This document shows, piece after piece, positions 12,062-24,456 of a DNA stretch of 64,000 bases. The notes under the pieces are model-generated. The model was not told the DNA's origin, ran no database searches, and saw nothing but the letters and a program-made list of their open reading frames with translations. Source of the DNA: Lindgomyces ingoldianus (taxonomy: Eukaryota; Ascomycota; Dothideomycetes; Pleosporales; Lindgomycetaceae); contig NW_022985172.1 in NCBI RefSeq assembly GCF_010093535.1, positions 1,064,340 to 1,128,339 on the forward strand, written 5' to 3'. Numbering within the stretch: position 1 is the stretch's first letter; each line of letters begins with the position of its first letter. A program made the translations under genes and the position numbers.

Positions 12062-15000
12062 CTAGTAACTTTTCTTTTTATCTAAAAAGTTACCTTCTAT
12101 ATATGTTACCTTCCTTTTATCTGTGTAGGTCTATTTAATTATGTTCTGCCTTTACTTTACCTTATTTATTAGGACTTGCCTCTAGTAATGCTGTGCGTTA
12201 GAATAAGCTAGTTGCACTATGTAAATAGCTTTTTTTTTTCTTTATCCTTTACTTTTTAAGCTCTACTGTATAATTCCCTAGCTCTTTTCTCTTTTTATAC
12301 AGTGCTAGCAGTAATAGATCCTTATAATAAGAAAGATAAGTATGTATAATATAAAAAAAATAAAAATAAAAGAAAATAAGCCTTATATAAAGGTATTGTT
12401 AGTCTAGTTAGTCTAAGGCATTTTTGCGCACAGGATCTAGCTAGTCTATAGATGCTTCTATCTAGACAGAGAGGTAGTTAGGACTAATAATTAAAAAGCT
12501 TAGTTTAGTGTTTTCTTTATATATACATTTACTAAGTTATCTTTACTATTAATCTACTTTATTTTAGTAATTTCCCTTTTCTTGTATAATTTGCAAAGTA
12601 ATATAATGTTAATTATAAGTTACTTTTTACTAGTAGTGCCTAGCTTAATAAAGTAATTATATAAAAACCTTAAATCTATGCAGATTACTACTAGAATTAG
12701 TAGTAGTTTAAGTGTTTATATAATTTACTATAGAGTTATACTAAAAGTAATTGCATTATTAAACCTTCTAACTATTTTATATAGTTTACTAGTAAGAACA
12801 CTCTTAGTTACTTTACTTTATATAGTTTTTATTACTTAATATAATTAAAAATGTTAGCTGTAAGCTAAGGTTTTTATTATTAGCAAATAATTTATTTATA
12901 AAGATAAACAGCTTTATACTATTAAGCTATAATAGTAGAAAGGTAAGACTGCGCTTACTATTGTCTATCTACTATTAGATTTGTGCGTTAAGTGTGTTAA
13001 TATTATTATGCAAAAAGTCTGTAGTTTATGTAGTAATAAAAAGGTTAAATGCTGCCTTTAGTTAACATATAAATGTAATGTATGCCTCTTTTACATATTA
13101 CTTAACATATTATTATGCAGCATCTTTATTTTCTAGGTTAATTATATAAAGGTAGCTTACTTATCTTTTCTAAGTAAAAACTACTATATTATGTGTAAGT
13201 TTAATTCTTTTACTATTAAACTTAATAGGCTGCTTTTCTGCTAGAATAGTTTTACTTTTTATATAAAACTTTACTCTTTATAGGTTTTTTTTTTTTTGCG
13301 CAAAATTTTTTATTATAATGCTTAAAGTGTTGTCTGTTTATAGGCTAGTAATACTAAAAATATGCTCTTTTTTATTAGTAATTAAAAGGTAGAGGTTATA
13401 TAAAGAGATATACATGCGCAGCTTTTTTTTATAGTAGTTATAGTATGTTTTAAACTAATATAGTCTTAATTTAGCAGCTTTATATAAGAGTTATACAACC
13501 TAGAGTATTATATTTAGTAAAAAGCTCTAGCGCATCTCCTTTAGTAGCTTTATGTACAGCGTGCGCATAAGCTTATCTATTAATTAGATGTATACTTATG
13601 TAATATTACATAGTTTAAAATGCATTTTATATGTAGCTCTTAGGCTTGCTTTTATAGCTAAAAGTAGTCTTTAGCTTATCCTCTAGATAGTTAGTAACTA
13701 GGTAAGGATTTCTCTTTTTTTTTTTTTTAAGTAGCTAGTAAACACTAGGCAGGATTTCTTATATAGTTAAGTTATTTTGCCTTTTACTTTTTATATAAAG
13801 CAGAGGTTAAAAATCTAACCTTTATGCTTTATTAAGTTATACACTATAACTTTAAAAGTGCTGTTAGTAATTAAAGTGTTTATCTCTATGCAGTCTAATT
13901 CTTTAAATAGTTCTCTAGGTGTAGTAATTACACTATTTATATAAAGCTTAATAAATAAGGCTTAATTATCCTTTTTCTTCTAGGTTAGAAATACCTAGTC
14001 TAGACTTTATGCAAGTTTTCTTTGCCTTTTGCTTCTTCTAGTGTCTATATCTTCCCTTTGCACTAGTGCGGCATTACTATTTTAAGGGGCTTAGTTTGTA
14101 GTAGGCTCTAGTTCTGCCTCTACAGCATTTTTATAAAGCTGTCCTCTCTTCTTCTTCTTTAAAAGATCCCTTTATATAGGGATTAGTTTATCTAGGTTAT
14201 CTGTTATAAGTAAGTTGTCTTTCTTTTTTTCTTTATAGTATAGTTTAACCTATGTATATTAGAGCTTTAGTAGGCTATTTTTTCTCTTAATAATAACATC
14301 TCTTTTTTTAATACTCTTAATCTTATATAGGCTAGTCTAGCTTTTTTTCTCTCTCTATGCTATAATCTTTAAGCTAAGAGGGAAGTTAAGAACTTTATAT
14401 GTTATAAAGCTATTATAAGTGTTAATTATATAATTAATGTTTACTTTTACATAGTTCTTTTAAAGTATCTTTATTACCTTTTGTACTACACTTGCTTATG
14501 TAATAATGTCTAGTAATAGTAGAAAGTCTAAGTTAATTCTTAGGTATGCTCTAAAGACTAGCAGTGTAGGTACTAGACTGTGCAGGCTAGCTGTGTTATT
14601 TAGAGCCTTAACTGCTATCTATAGAATAGCCTTATTATTTAGACAGTTACCTAGCTTAGTCTTTAGGATGTTAAACACTTATTAAAAAGGTGTGTATGCA
14701 TGCTTAACCTTTCTAACTGCCTAATGTGCTTCTATAGGCATCTGCCTATATGTAGCTTCTATAATCTTTGCATAAGCTTAAAAATCCTTTAAAGCAAAGT
14801 TTATACTAAGGTTATGCATAATATAGTCTAAAGGTTCTTAATAAGTGTTAATTTAGTATTTACATAGTGCATTTTAACTATCTTGTGTAGACATAGATTT
14901 TAGGAATATAGCAGCTTAAAATAATGTGTCTACATTAATAACATATAAAACATTCTTATTATTAATTTATATAACATTAATAATAACTTTATAGTTAAAG

Positions 15001-17410
15001 TAGGTGTTATTTTTAATTATAAACTTAAATTTTTATAAAGCCTAGTTATATAATTAGCAGAGGTAGCAGAACTTCTTAATCTCTTCTAGCACTACAGCAT
15101 TAATATTATAGCTAGCGCTAGTTAGCATCTTCTAGAGTCTCTTTATGCAAGGGTGTCTAAATTAGCAGTAGAGGTAGTAGAGTTTTAATTTAGTAAAGAA
15201 AGACATAAATTCTTTCTTACTAATATTAAAAAAAAAGTGTCTTTATTTTTATATAATAAAAATAGTAGTTTTATCTTTATATATAATAACATTTAAAATG
15301 TTATTAAAGTATGCCCTAAGTTAGTTAGCATTTACTAGTAATAGTAGAAATAGTGTTAAAGTCTCTAGAATGTAGTATATAACTAGACTAATTAAGTTCT
15401 AGATTTATATAGTACTAATTAATCCTTTTAGTGTCTAGCCTTTAAGGCTAATATCTGTTTAGCTAAGTGTTTAATTAATTTCTATATGTAGGTTCTTTTA
15501 TACATACGCCTTAAGTTAGAACTTGCTAATAGTAGAGATCTTTACTACACCTGTGTCTTATAGTTTGCCTTAGTATACTATATAGTATTAGTTATTAAGG
15601 ATAAACTGCTTAGCATATTCTTTAGGTTTAATGCTATAAATGTCCTCTTCTATTGCACAGTGTAGATAGGTAGCAAAGGTAAAGTAGTTAATAGCTTTTT
15701 TAGCATTCTTACTCTTCTTTTTTATTTTTTTTATATTATGCAAATTATTTTTTTTCTTAAAGTAACCTTTAAAGTCTTAAATATATAAGGTAATAGCTTT
15801 ATATAATAAAGTTTTATTATAGAAAATTTTATATAAAGTAATATACTAGTTCTTTGCTTATGTATAGTTATTATAAGAGTAGTTTAATAACTAACATTCT
15901 TTCTTATAGTAGACAAAGCACTTTTTTATCTATATGCAGTTGTCTCTAAATTATAGCCTAAACCTAGATAAAGATCTTCTATGTTGTCTTTTTCTGCGTA
16001 AAAAGAAGCTTCCTTCTTATTATGTAGACTTTTATTATGCAGAGTTATATTAGCAGTCTGTGTAGTATACATTAGGCAGTTCCTAGAGGTATTAGTTTAC
16101 CCTTTAGTCTATAGTAACTTAGAGTAATGCCTGTAAGTTGCTAAATAAAGCTTTATATAAGAGCTTAATAGTAAACATAGCATGTTTTAGTTCTAGTTAT
16201 CCTTAATAGGCTTATATAATAGCAGTGTGCAGTAAAACATCTCTTTAAAATTTTATTTTTAGTGCCCTTTATATAAGCGTAAGCTTATTAATTATTACTT
16301 TAAAAACTTTATGTAAACTCTTATTAAAGTTTTTTTATTAGCATTATGTAAAAGTTATTATTATCTAGTCTATCTAGTACTAGCTATAGTTTACATTAGT
16401 GTTAAAGTAACTATTTAAAGTGTTATATAAATGCTTCTAGTTATGTCTAGGGCCTATGTTGTACATATAGTACATATTTGCCTAACCTTTTAAAATATCT
16501 AGAAAGATGTCTGTGTACTAAGTTTCTTAAATATTTAGCTATTAACATAGATTAATAAAAAATTTTATTTTATTTATAAAAATGTTATATAGTTAACTTA
16601 TGTAGTTATTATTTTTTTTTATGCTTTTTAAAATTATATAATTTTATTTGCTAAAAGTTTTTCTTTAGCTGTTTCCCTCTAGGGTGGAAGTTTATACAAG
16701 TTGTAATGTAGTATGGATTGTGCAGGTGGTATTAGTGGTGCGTACACTACTGCAGGCAGTGGTGTGTACAATTGAGGGTGTGGAGCAGGCGTTAGGTAGA
16801 GTAGCATGTATTGTTTATATAGTAATTAGTGTAGTGCTAGCTAAAGTGTAAGAGCAGGTAATGCTAGTACATTTAGTGTTAATAGCAGCATTGTGTTTAG
16901 TCTGCTTCTGTGTAGAGCCTTATATAGTAATAAAGGTTACATATAAAGCCTTTTTAGTGTAATTACTTTTTTTATGCTATATTATACAGCTTCTAAGCTT
17001 AGGTACCTTTAGTGCTTAGCTATAGTGTAATTCCTTTATTTTTTAGCACTTATATAAGCTCTCTTTTAAACACGCAGCTAAGTGCTAAGAAGTCTTATAG
17101 TGTTTATTTTTTAAAATTCTTTATATATAAACTTAGAAAAGTAGCGCTCTTTTAAGTTATTATATATAAATTAGTAATTATGTAACTTATGTATAATTAA
17201 GTTTATAGGCTTATTAAAGCTTCTAACATGTTAATCTTATTATTCTAGTACTCTAGGCTAGTCTTGTTCTGTAGTGTTACCTTTAATATCTTTATGTCCT
17301 TTATAAGTTGTTTATATAATAGAAATTATTTTTTATTCTTTCTATTATTACATAGAGTTATTAGTTGCTAGTGGGATTTTATTATAATAGTATAGTTAAT
17401 TGCTTTTCTA

Positions 17411-18240
17411 GTAGATTGCGCAGGTACTGCTGTTGTCTAGCTGCTAGGTTGTGCAGCTTTAATAGCTTTAGTGTGCGCTTTACACTATCTTCTTTTTACT
17501 TTGTACAGTAGCAGAGCTTGCTATATAATGTAAAGAATTAATCTGCTATTTTAAGGGATAGGTAACTAAACAAAGTACTTTATAAGGTGTAAGTGCTTTG
17601 TTGTTACTTTTCCTAAGGGATAAGTAACAAAATAAAGTGCCTTATAGGGCGTAGGGTTAATTACTTGTGCAGTAGATCGCGCAGGTACTGCTGTTGTCTA
17701 GCTGCTAGGTTGTGCAGCTTTAATGGCTTTAGTGTGCGCCTCGCACTATCTCCTCCTTACTTTGTACAGTAGCAGAGCTTGCTGTACAATGTAAAGGATT
17801 AATCTGCTATTGTCTAGCTGCTAGGTTATGCAGCTTTAATAGCTTTAGTGTGCGCCTTACACTATCTCCTCCTTACTTTGTACAGTAGCAGAGCTTGCTG
17901 TACAATGCAAAGGATTAATCTGCTATTCTAAGAGATAGGTAACTAAACAAAGTACCTTGCAGGGCGTAGGTGCTTTGTTGTCACTCTTTCTAAGGGATAG
18001 GTAACAAAACAAAGTGCCTCACAGGGCGTAGGGTTGATCGCTTGTGCAGTGGATTGCGCGGGTACTGCTGTTGTCTAGCTGCTAGGTTGTGCAGCTTTAG
18101 TGGCTTTGGTGTGCGTCTCGCACTATCTCCTCCTTACTTTGTACGGTAGCAGAGCTTGCCGTACAATGCAAAGGATCAATCTGCTATCCTAAGGGATAGG
18201 TAACTAAACAAAGTACCTTGCAGGGCGTGGGTGCTTTGTT
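17411..18240 (-). repeat. Tandem repeats in the copia 5' leader
   Basis: The segment beginning GTAGATTGCGCAGGTACTGC recurs at ~17411, ~17672 and ~18050. The basic unit is ~261 bp, and an extra partial unit of ~118 bp makes the second interval ~379 bp. The array lies just inside the 5' LTR, in the untranslated leader or start of gag. Units nearer the LTR keep more G and C. Confidence 0.8.
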
Positions 18241-18285
18241 ATCACTCTTGCTAATTTGCAGTTAATTAAATCAACCACTAATTAG

Positions 18286-18565
18286 TGTTAAATAGGCTCT
18301 AACAGCTAGCTGCTTATAGTATAAGCACTTAAGTAGCAAGAGTAAGAGTAGTGTACAGTGTGCACAGTGTACAAGGTAGGTAAGGTAAGGGCAACATGTT
18401 TCTAGTTCTATTACTCTTGTCTTTCCTCTGTACAGAGGAAAAGGGGGATATCTAGATGTTCGCGCACAGAGGTTCGCGCACAAGCATTATGTGACATAGA
18501 TACGTGGTCCTGCTCGTGCGCGATCGCTCGTATCCAGACTGTGACGCTGCTGCTGCGTACAGACA
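18286..18565 (-). repeat. Copia LTR (5' LTR of copy 1), well preserved
   Basis: 280 bp, TGTTAAATAGG to GTACAGACA on the plus strand. It still contains many CG dinucleotides (for example TTCGCGCACAGAGGTTCGCG), unlike the 3' LTR. Confidence 0.9.
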
Positions 18566-20368
18566 GTAACATCTATAATTAAAATAATCCTTAACAGTAT
18601 AAACTTTATAGAGCCTTATAACTAATTAAATATCCTAAACAACCCTAGACTATAATAACTATAGACTTTATTATAAGCCTACCTCTATTCTATAAGCTAG
18701 GATTAGAAAGACTTTATAATATAATAGTAGTAATAGTTAATAAATTAACTAAATTCCTACCTTTCTAAGCATTAGAAAGGATAATTACAGCTAAAGAACT
18801 AATATATAAATTAAAAAGATATATCTTTAGCATTTATAGCAGCCTAGAAGTAATAATATCTAACTGTAATAAACTATTTACTGCCTACTTCTAGCAGGCT
18901 GCTATACAACACTTAAACATTAACTATAAGCTATCTACAGCTTACCACCCTTAGACAGATAGTTAGACAGAATAAGTAAATGCAAAAATAGAAAAATACT
19001 TAAGAAAGTATGTCTTCTTTAAACAAACAAAGTTGGGTAAATAGCTTTTAATAGCCTAACTAGCTATTAACACCCTTAAATCCTTAGTAATAAAGAAGAT
19101 ACTTTATAAAGCTAACTTTAGCTATTACTTACGCTATGCACTTTGCAGAACATAACTATAAGATCTAATTAAAGTAACTAATAAAGTAAACAAGCTGCTA
19201 GAACTGTACTAAAAATTAGTAATTAAGGCTTGAAATATAAGAAAATAAATAAGAATAATCTATGTAAACCTACTCTAAAGCCTTTAAATCTAACCTAGAA
19301 ACTATGTGTATTTAGATACTAAGCACCTAAGAACACCTAGGCTCTCTAGAAAACTAGCAGAAAAATAAATTAAACTATACAAAGTGCTATAAACTTAGAA
19401 GAATAATTGTAAGCTAAAACTTCTTTTTACTATAAAAATACACCTCTAGTTCTATGTCTCTTGCTTAGAAAAAGCCTTTAAGGAAATTCTCTTATCTATT
19501 ATAAAATAAAAACATATTAAAACAGAGTATAAAGTAAAAAGAATTATAAAAGATTAAAAAAGTAAACTTTTAGTAAAATAAAAAGAATAGCTTACTAGTA
19601 AAAACATATAGAAACTAATTAAAAACCTAGCAAACACTTACTAACTACTAGAGTAGTATTAGCGCTTTTTTTATTTAGATAAAACTATCTAGGCAAAAGC
19701 TTATTAGAGTAGAAAGAGATAAACTCTAGACTAGCATTACATAGCAGCAATGTAAGAAGACAAGAACTAAGAGAAGTAGGCTAAGAAAAAAAAAAGTTCT
19801 ATAGCTTTTACTTCTAGCGCCTTTATCTTATTTAAGGATAATAAGTCTTCTTTTAAATATTTTACCTTTTAACTTTTAAGTAGCTTTAACTACTTTTTAC
19901 TTTATAACTTATAAGCCTTTGCTAACTAAAGCTGCTCTAGTGTAGTTATAGCTTTATAAGCCTAGCATTTTACTACTGCACTTTACTTAGCCTAGGCGCC
20001 TTTAACTTTTTATAAGATCTAGGACTTTTTTTTAAGCCTCTTTTAAGCAGTGTTTAAAATAAAGGCATTATAATAACTTTTTTTAAAGGCACTTAACACA
20101 CGTATCTAATAATAAAGTTAAGACATAAGAAGAGCTAAATAAGTAGTAAAAACTATAAAAACACATCTTTATCTACTAAAAAGAATTAAAACGCGTAGTA
20201 GTATAAAAACAACAAACACAACATAGCTAGTAAGCTATAGTTAGGAATTAAGAAAATAGACTTATAAAAAGCTTTTAAGAAAAAGAACTTACAAGTAATA
20301 AATAAATTCTAACACTTATAGCAGTATAGGCAGAGCAGCAAGGACGCTGCTAGAGAGGGAGGCCCGCG
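18566..20368 (+). mobile_element. Chromovirus: integrase core, chromodomain, 3' region
   Basis: Continues the element broken at 11781. The integrase catalytic core is readable at ~18620-19010 (IITIDFIISLP, then STAYHP-TD). A C-terminal chromodomain relic lies at ~19505-19680 (TEYKVKRIIKD, then ENLANTY-like NLANTY-LLE-Y), which is what defines a chromovirus; in the family this domain steers integration towards heterochromatin. After ~19690 no further domain is seen. A purine-rich tract AGAGAGGGAGG at ~20352-20362 precedes the putative 3' LTR. Confidence 0.8.
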
Positions 20369-20999
20369 TGTTACGTCCCTACCGCGCTATGCAGTTTACA
20401 TATAGACTACTGTAGGTCCCTCTAGAATGCCCTACTGCCCTAACAAACAAAGATAGAACCTGTTAATGCTAGAATAGAAAAAGATAATAGGCCTAGACAA
20501 ATAGAGCTTAACGCACATAGACTAATTGTTAGGCAAGTGTCTTGTCTAATAGGGACGTGAAGGAAAACGTGCAACAGCCTGTAAGAAGTAGCATTAGAAT
20601 GCTACACGCTCTTGCATGCTTAGGCAACCTACAACACGGTTTTGTAGACTGCTAGCTACTATATAGACTAAAAAAAGATTAACCTTAAGAAGGTGTAATT
20701 AACATTTAGTTTATTTCTATATAGACTAAGTAGCATTATAAGCTTTCTAAAGAGCTGCAATACTAGTTGTATATTTTGCACTATATATACCTCCCTTCCT
20801 GTTTAACTAAACTGTTTAACCTAGCGCCTTATACTGCTGTCCAGGGGCAAACTATGATTAGGCCTACCCTACTCTTCCTCTCTGTTCCTATCCTCCCTTG
20901 CGCTATTAGCTAGACTGTACACCTAGTGACGCCGCACTCTTGCCGTCATACCCCCTCAAGGCCCGAGTAGTCGCAATACCACGAGTAAGGATTGTAACA
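20369..20999 (+). repeat. Putative 3' LTR of the chromovirus
   Basis: A 631-bp block with inverted ends TGTTAC..GTAACA, directly after a purine tract, with a TATA-like TATATATA near 20785. Much of it is less AT-biased than the interior. No matching 5' LTR was found in the window, so the assignment rests on ends and context. Confidence 0.55.
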
Positions 21000-22636
21000 T
21001 TATCTACCTCTTACTCTTACTCTTCTAAGCTCTACCTATGCATAGAAAGGGTTCTAGAGGGGGGAACGCTTTTAGAAAGAAAAAAACTACCTTATATTCT
21101 ACTATTATTACTATTATTATAATATAATTTAAATAGCTAATATCTAGTTTACTACTTAATCTAGTAGTTTTTTAATATATAAAGTATTTAGTAGATTAAT
21201 TTATATAACAGTACTAATAAATTAATAGTTAAGTATTTATACTATTTTATATTTTAGTAATAACTTACTTAATTTATAATATACTTCTACTTTTACTTTT
21301 AATCTTTTTTTAACTTAGTTTTCTAAGTTTATCTAATAGCATAAATATACTACTATAAAACTACCTTTTTACCTTTATCTTTTATTAAGTATTACTAAAG
21401 TTATTAGCTTTTAAATATTGTTTAATTCTATTTAAATTAGCTAGCTAAATATTCGCGTAATAGATTAAATTTATAAAAAGAAAATATAAGTGTTAAAATA
21501 AGCTATCAAATAAGCTATTAATTATCTAATTTAAATCAAAACTAATAGAGATAGTTAAAGTTAGAGTTTTACTACTAATGTATACCTTTTAGTATTCTAG
21601 GCTCCGCTTTTCTAAAACATTTATAAATTAGCGTAGTATGTTTACTACTACTACCTTCTCTTGTCTAAAGCTAGTCCTCTCTACGCTAACTAGATTTAAC
21701 AGTAAGCTATACAAATTTAAAACCTAGCTACTAACTATTAAAACTAAGATAGTAGTAAATAGCAATGTAAGTAAAAATAACATAGCTTAATTCTACTTTA
21801 TATAGAACAAACTAGAGCCTATAGTGTAGGCTACTGTACTACTGCTGCTATTAGATGCTAAAGAATAAAGTTAATAAGACTATAAAACAATTCTATTGTA
21901 GCTATAATAAGTATACACTAATTCTAATAAGATCTATAAGGCCTAGCAGGCTTTGTATAAGCTATAGTAAAACAAAAGTAAGCTTTTACTAGCCTATATT
22001 ATCTAATTTAAGCAGATCTTGTATAAAGCTAAAGGCAAAGATTAGCCTACTACTGTTAAGATTATAATATTCTGCTAGAGTTTTAATGCCTTAATTTAGC
22101 GCGCAATAGATAGCAAGTTAACGCTACTAGACAACTACCTAGCATTTCTACATTTTGTGCAGCGCTTAGCCTTATAATTAAATACATATTTACATGCTCT
22201 GCATACTTAACCTAAACTTAACAAAATAGACCTTAGTAGCATTAACACTATTAGCATTAATATAATTAATGTTGCTGTAGCTACATCTAGGGCTAGGCTA
22301 GTCTCTCCTCTCTAGCGCGCACAATAGAGGAAGACAGGGAGATGCGTACGATGTAGCTTAGTAGCTTACTAGGTACAGAACTGCCTCTAGCTTCTAGCAG
22401 TTATGAATCGCATTTCAACTATACAGCTAGCAAAACAATTAGTAGTTAAACAACTAAAGCTAGCACTAGGCTACTATTAGCCTAATACTAAGGAAGATAA
22501 TAATAATAAAAGCAACAACTTAGTAAACAAAATTACACTATAAGCAGCAGCTAGAGAGGGGTTCTAATTTTCTCTACTTTTTAAGCTTAATTTAAGCTCT
22601 CTTTTGTATGTAAAATTAAGCTTTAGAGAGGGGTAA
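21000..22636 (+). mobile_element. LTR-retroelement relic with a possible gag remnant
   Basis: AT-rich sequence containing a short in-frame stretch near 22120-22165 (LDDYLAFLHFVQRLAL) that resembles a capsid-type helix region but is not diagnostic. It ends with the purine tract TTTAGAGAGGGGTAA directly before an LTR-like block. No reverse transcriptase is visible, so this may be a gag-only fragment. Confidence 0.4.
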
Positions 22637-22820
22637 TGTAACAGCGCGTACCGCGTTACATGCTCTGCGACTCAGCTCCCTCGCTTGCGCAACAAGTAGC
22701 GTCTTGGCAAGGGGCACACATGTATATCTTAAACTTGCAGAGCAGCTCCTCTGCTTCTTAGTTTAATCTAGTTAGGTTACACCACCTCTTGCTTGTAGCT
22801 TAATTATGCTGATTGTAACA
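22637..22820 (+). repeat. LTR of an unidentified retroelement
   Basis: 184 bp, beginning TGTAACAGCGCG and ending GATTGTAACA, preceded by a polypurine tract. The ends form the inverted pair TGTAAC/GTAACA (the latter one base shifted). Moderately GC-rich compared with its neighbours. Confidence 0.55.
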
Positions 22821-23072
22821 CATTTAGTAGTAAAAAAAAATAACTAAAAAGTATATAACGTAGAGTAATTTTTTAAATAGTTAAAAGTTAATAAATTATT
22901 TTACAAGCGTTAGAAAGTAAAATCTACAATTAATTCTCTATACTACCTTTTCTATTATTGTTCTAGGAAAGGAAATGCCTTAGCTTAAAAAAATTACTGT
23001 ATTTACACGTTACCTAACATTAAAATTTGTATAAAATTTAGCACAAGACAGCGCTAAACTAAAATAGAAAGG
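22821..23072. other. AT-rich spacer
   Basis: RIP-type sequence between the LTR and the minisatellite. I see no gene or recognisable element. Confidence 0.5.
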
Positions 23073-23185
23073 TACTAAGCTAGACTAGAGAACTACTAAG
23101 CTAGACTAGAGAAACACTAAGCTAGACTAGAGAAACACTAAGCTAGACTAGAGAAACACTAAGCTGGACTAGAGAAACACTGAGC
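23073..23185. repeat. 21-bp minisatellite, about five units
   Basis: Head-to-tail copies of a 21-bp unit made of ACTAAGCTAGACTAGAG followed by AAAC. Middle units are identical; edge units carry a few substitutions. Confidence 0.85.
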
Positions 23186-23235
23186 CTAATAGAGTCTCTG
23201 CTAACATATGCCTGTAAGAACCTGTTCTCACTAGC

Positions 23236-23515
23236 TTGCAGCGACATTTCACTACCACGCTACATTATTTTAACCTGCTGCTGTTTGATAATTGCTTAGA
23301 ATAGCATGCAGTACTATATAGTTTAGTGCAGCCTTGCAGCGACATCTAGGTATCAAGCTACAGGTGTTGCAGAGGGTGCCACAAGAGATCGCAGAGACCG
23401 CGCAGGCTCAAGTGCTAGTCACATGACTGCACTTGGTGCTGCCATCCGCTTGCAGTTACATTTCACTACCGCGCTACATTATTTTAACCTGCTTCTGCTT
23501 GATAATTGTTAGATT
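23236..23515. repeat. Direct repeat pair, ~65 bp each
   Basis: A block starting CTTGCAGCGACATTTCACTA at ~23236 recurs as CTTGCAGTTACATTTCACTA at ~23451, both running on through CTACATTATTTTAACCTGCT to GATAATTG. A third partial start (CTTGCAGCGACATCTAGG) lies at ~23334. Differences are mostly transitions. Confidence 0.75.
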
Positions 23516-23599
23516 ACTAACTTGCTTACAAAGTATGCTATATGCTTAGAATATTAAACAAGCCTTTTCTAATATAAAAAGTAGCTAACTTGTGAAATA

Positions 23600-24456
23600 A
23601 ATCACGTTAGACTATAGAAGTTAGCCCTGTTACGTGCACTTCAGTTTAGGGAGAACTGTCCTGAGTGGCATCCAGCTTAGAAATCTCTTGTTACCCTAAC
23701 TCTATTTTGATTCTATCTCTCCTTCACACCCGCAGTTATTTTTCCATCACCACTCGCCTAGTTTCTATCATTCCTCATCCTCTCGTTGTCTTTCAGGGGC
23801 TAGGACATTGTCCCTCCAATGACGTCAATCATGAACTTAAATGCCTCTGCAGCATGCACGTAATCAAATGTGGCGCAGATCCATTGGAATCTACCCCTCG
23901 CACAAGAACTCAAGAGGTGAAGATTGCCTCCGCAGATGCATGCGTGCTTTGCTCGGACCCACGTCTCAGCATACAATAGATCTCGTGAATTACTCAGACC
24001 ATTGCATCTTATTCGTCAAACAGGTATTACCTATGCCTCTGATACCCTCAGCGCTCTCCCAACTTCGCCCTCTTGGGGCTAGCTAGCCATGCACTAAACC
24101 TCAATTCTGTGACCGCGCCTTATACCCGTCAGTCATCATGATGACGTTGCTTCTCTAGACACCCACTGCCACTACTTCCAGGCGACCAATTCGTAGACTC
24201 TTACTCTCTCTCTCTGCCTGATCTAAGTGTCCATATCCTGTTTTCATCCTTGATTTTAAATGACAGTGCATTGTGCTTCCCATTTTTCAGCATTGTGAGT
24301 TTCGGTAGGTGCAGTTACAGAACCATTAATATGGTTCTACACGACCCCATGCCCGTGCATCTATTTAAGACAGGCAGGAAACCTTCGAAACCAAGCACAT
24401 GAAGAGTGAATAACATTGGGCCCTGTGCTGTGCTTACCTTGAGTTTTGCTTTCACC
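23600..24456. other. Start of the gene island; upstream region of the sulfite oxidase pseudogene
   Basis: Base composition changes here from RIP-type to ordinary mixed sequence. Small open frames exist at 23665-23979 and 23841-24086, but they overlap, lack recognisable motifs and are not supported. A TATTTAAG box lies at ~24362, about 95 bp before the ATG chosen for the next gene, with the ATG in the good context CACCATGG. Confidence 0.5.

Larger units (their letters stand above)
11782..18565 (-). mobile_element. Complete Ty1/copia element (copy 1)
   Basis: A 6,784-bp element with two 280-bp LTRs, flanked by a perfect 5-bp target duplication GTAAC (11777-11781 and 18566-18570). The interior is the reverse complement of copia copy 2 (30167-37304). 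It encoded Gag, integrase, reverse transcriptase and RNase H in the Ty1/copia order (integrase before RT) but is now full of stops. It interrupts the chromovirus integrase, so it is the younger of the two. Confidence 0.9.

Noticed and set aside
18271..18483. 70-residue minus-strand frame, nearly identical to one at 37107-37319
   Set aside because: Both lie in copia LTRs. The similarity comes from the LTR being a repeat, not from protein conservation, and the frame has no motif.
23797..23905. Minus-strand stretch reading WICATFDYVHAAEAFKFM, suggestive of an oxidoreductase end
   Set aside because: It is short, ends in an early stop and has no supporting exon upstream. Protein-like by chance is the safer view.
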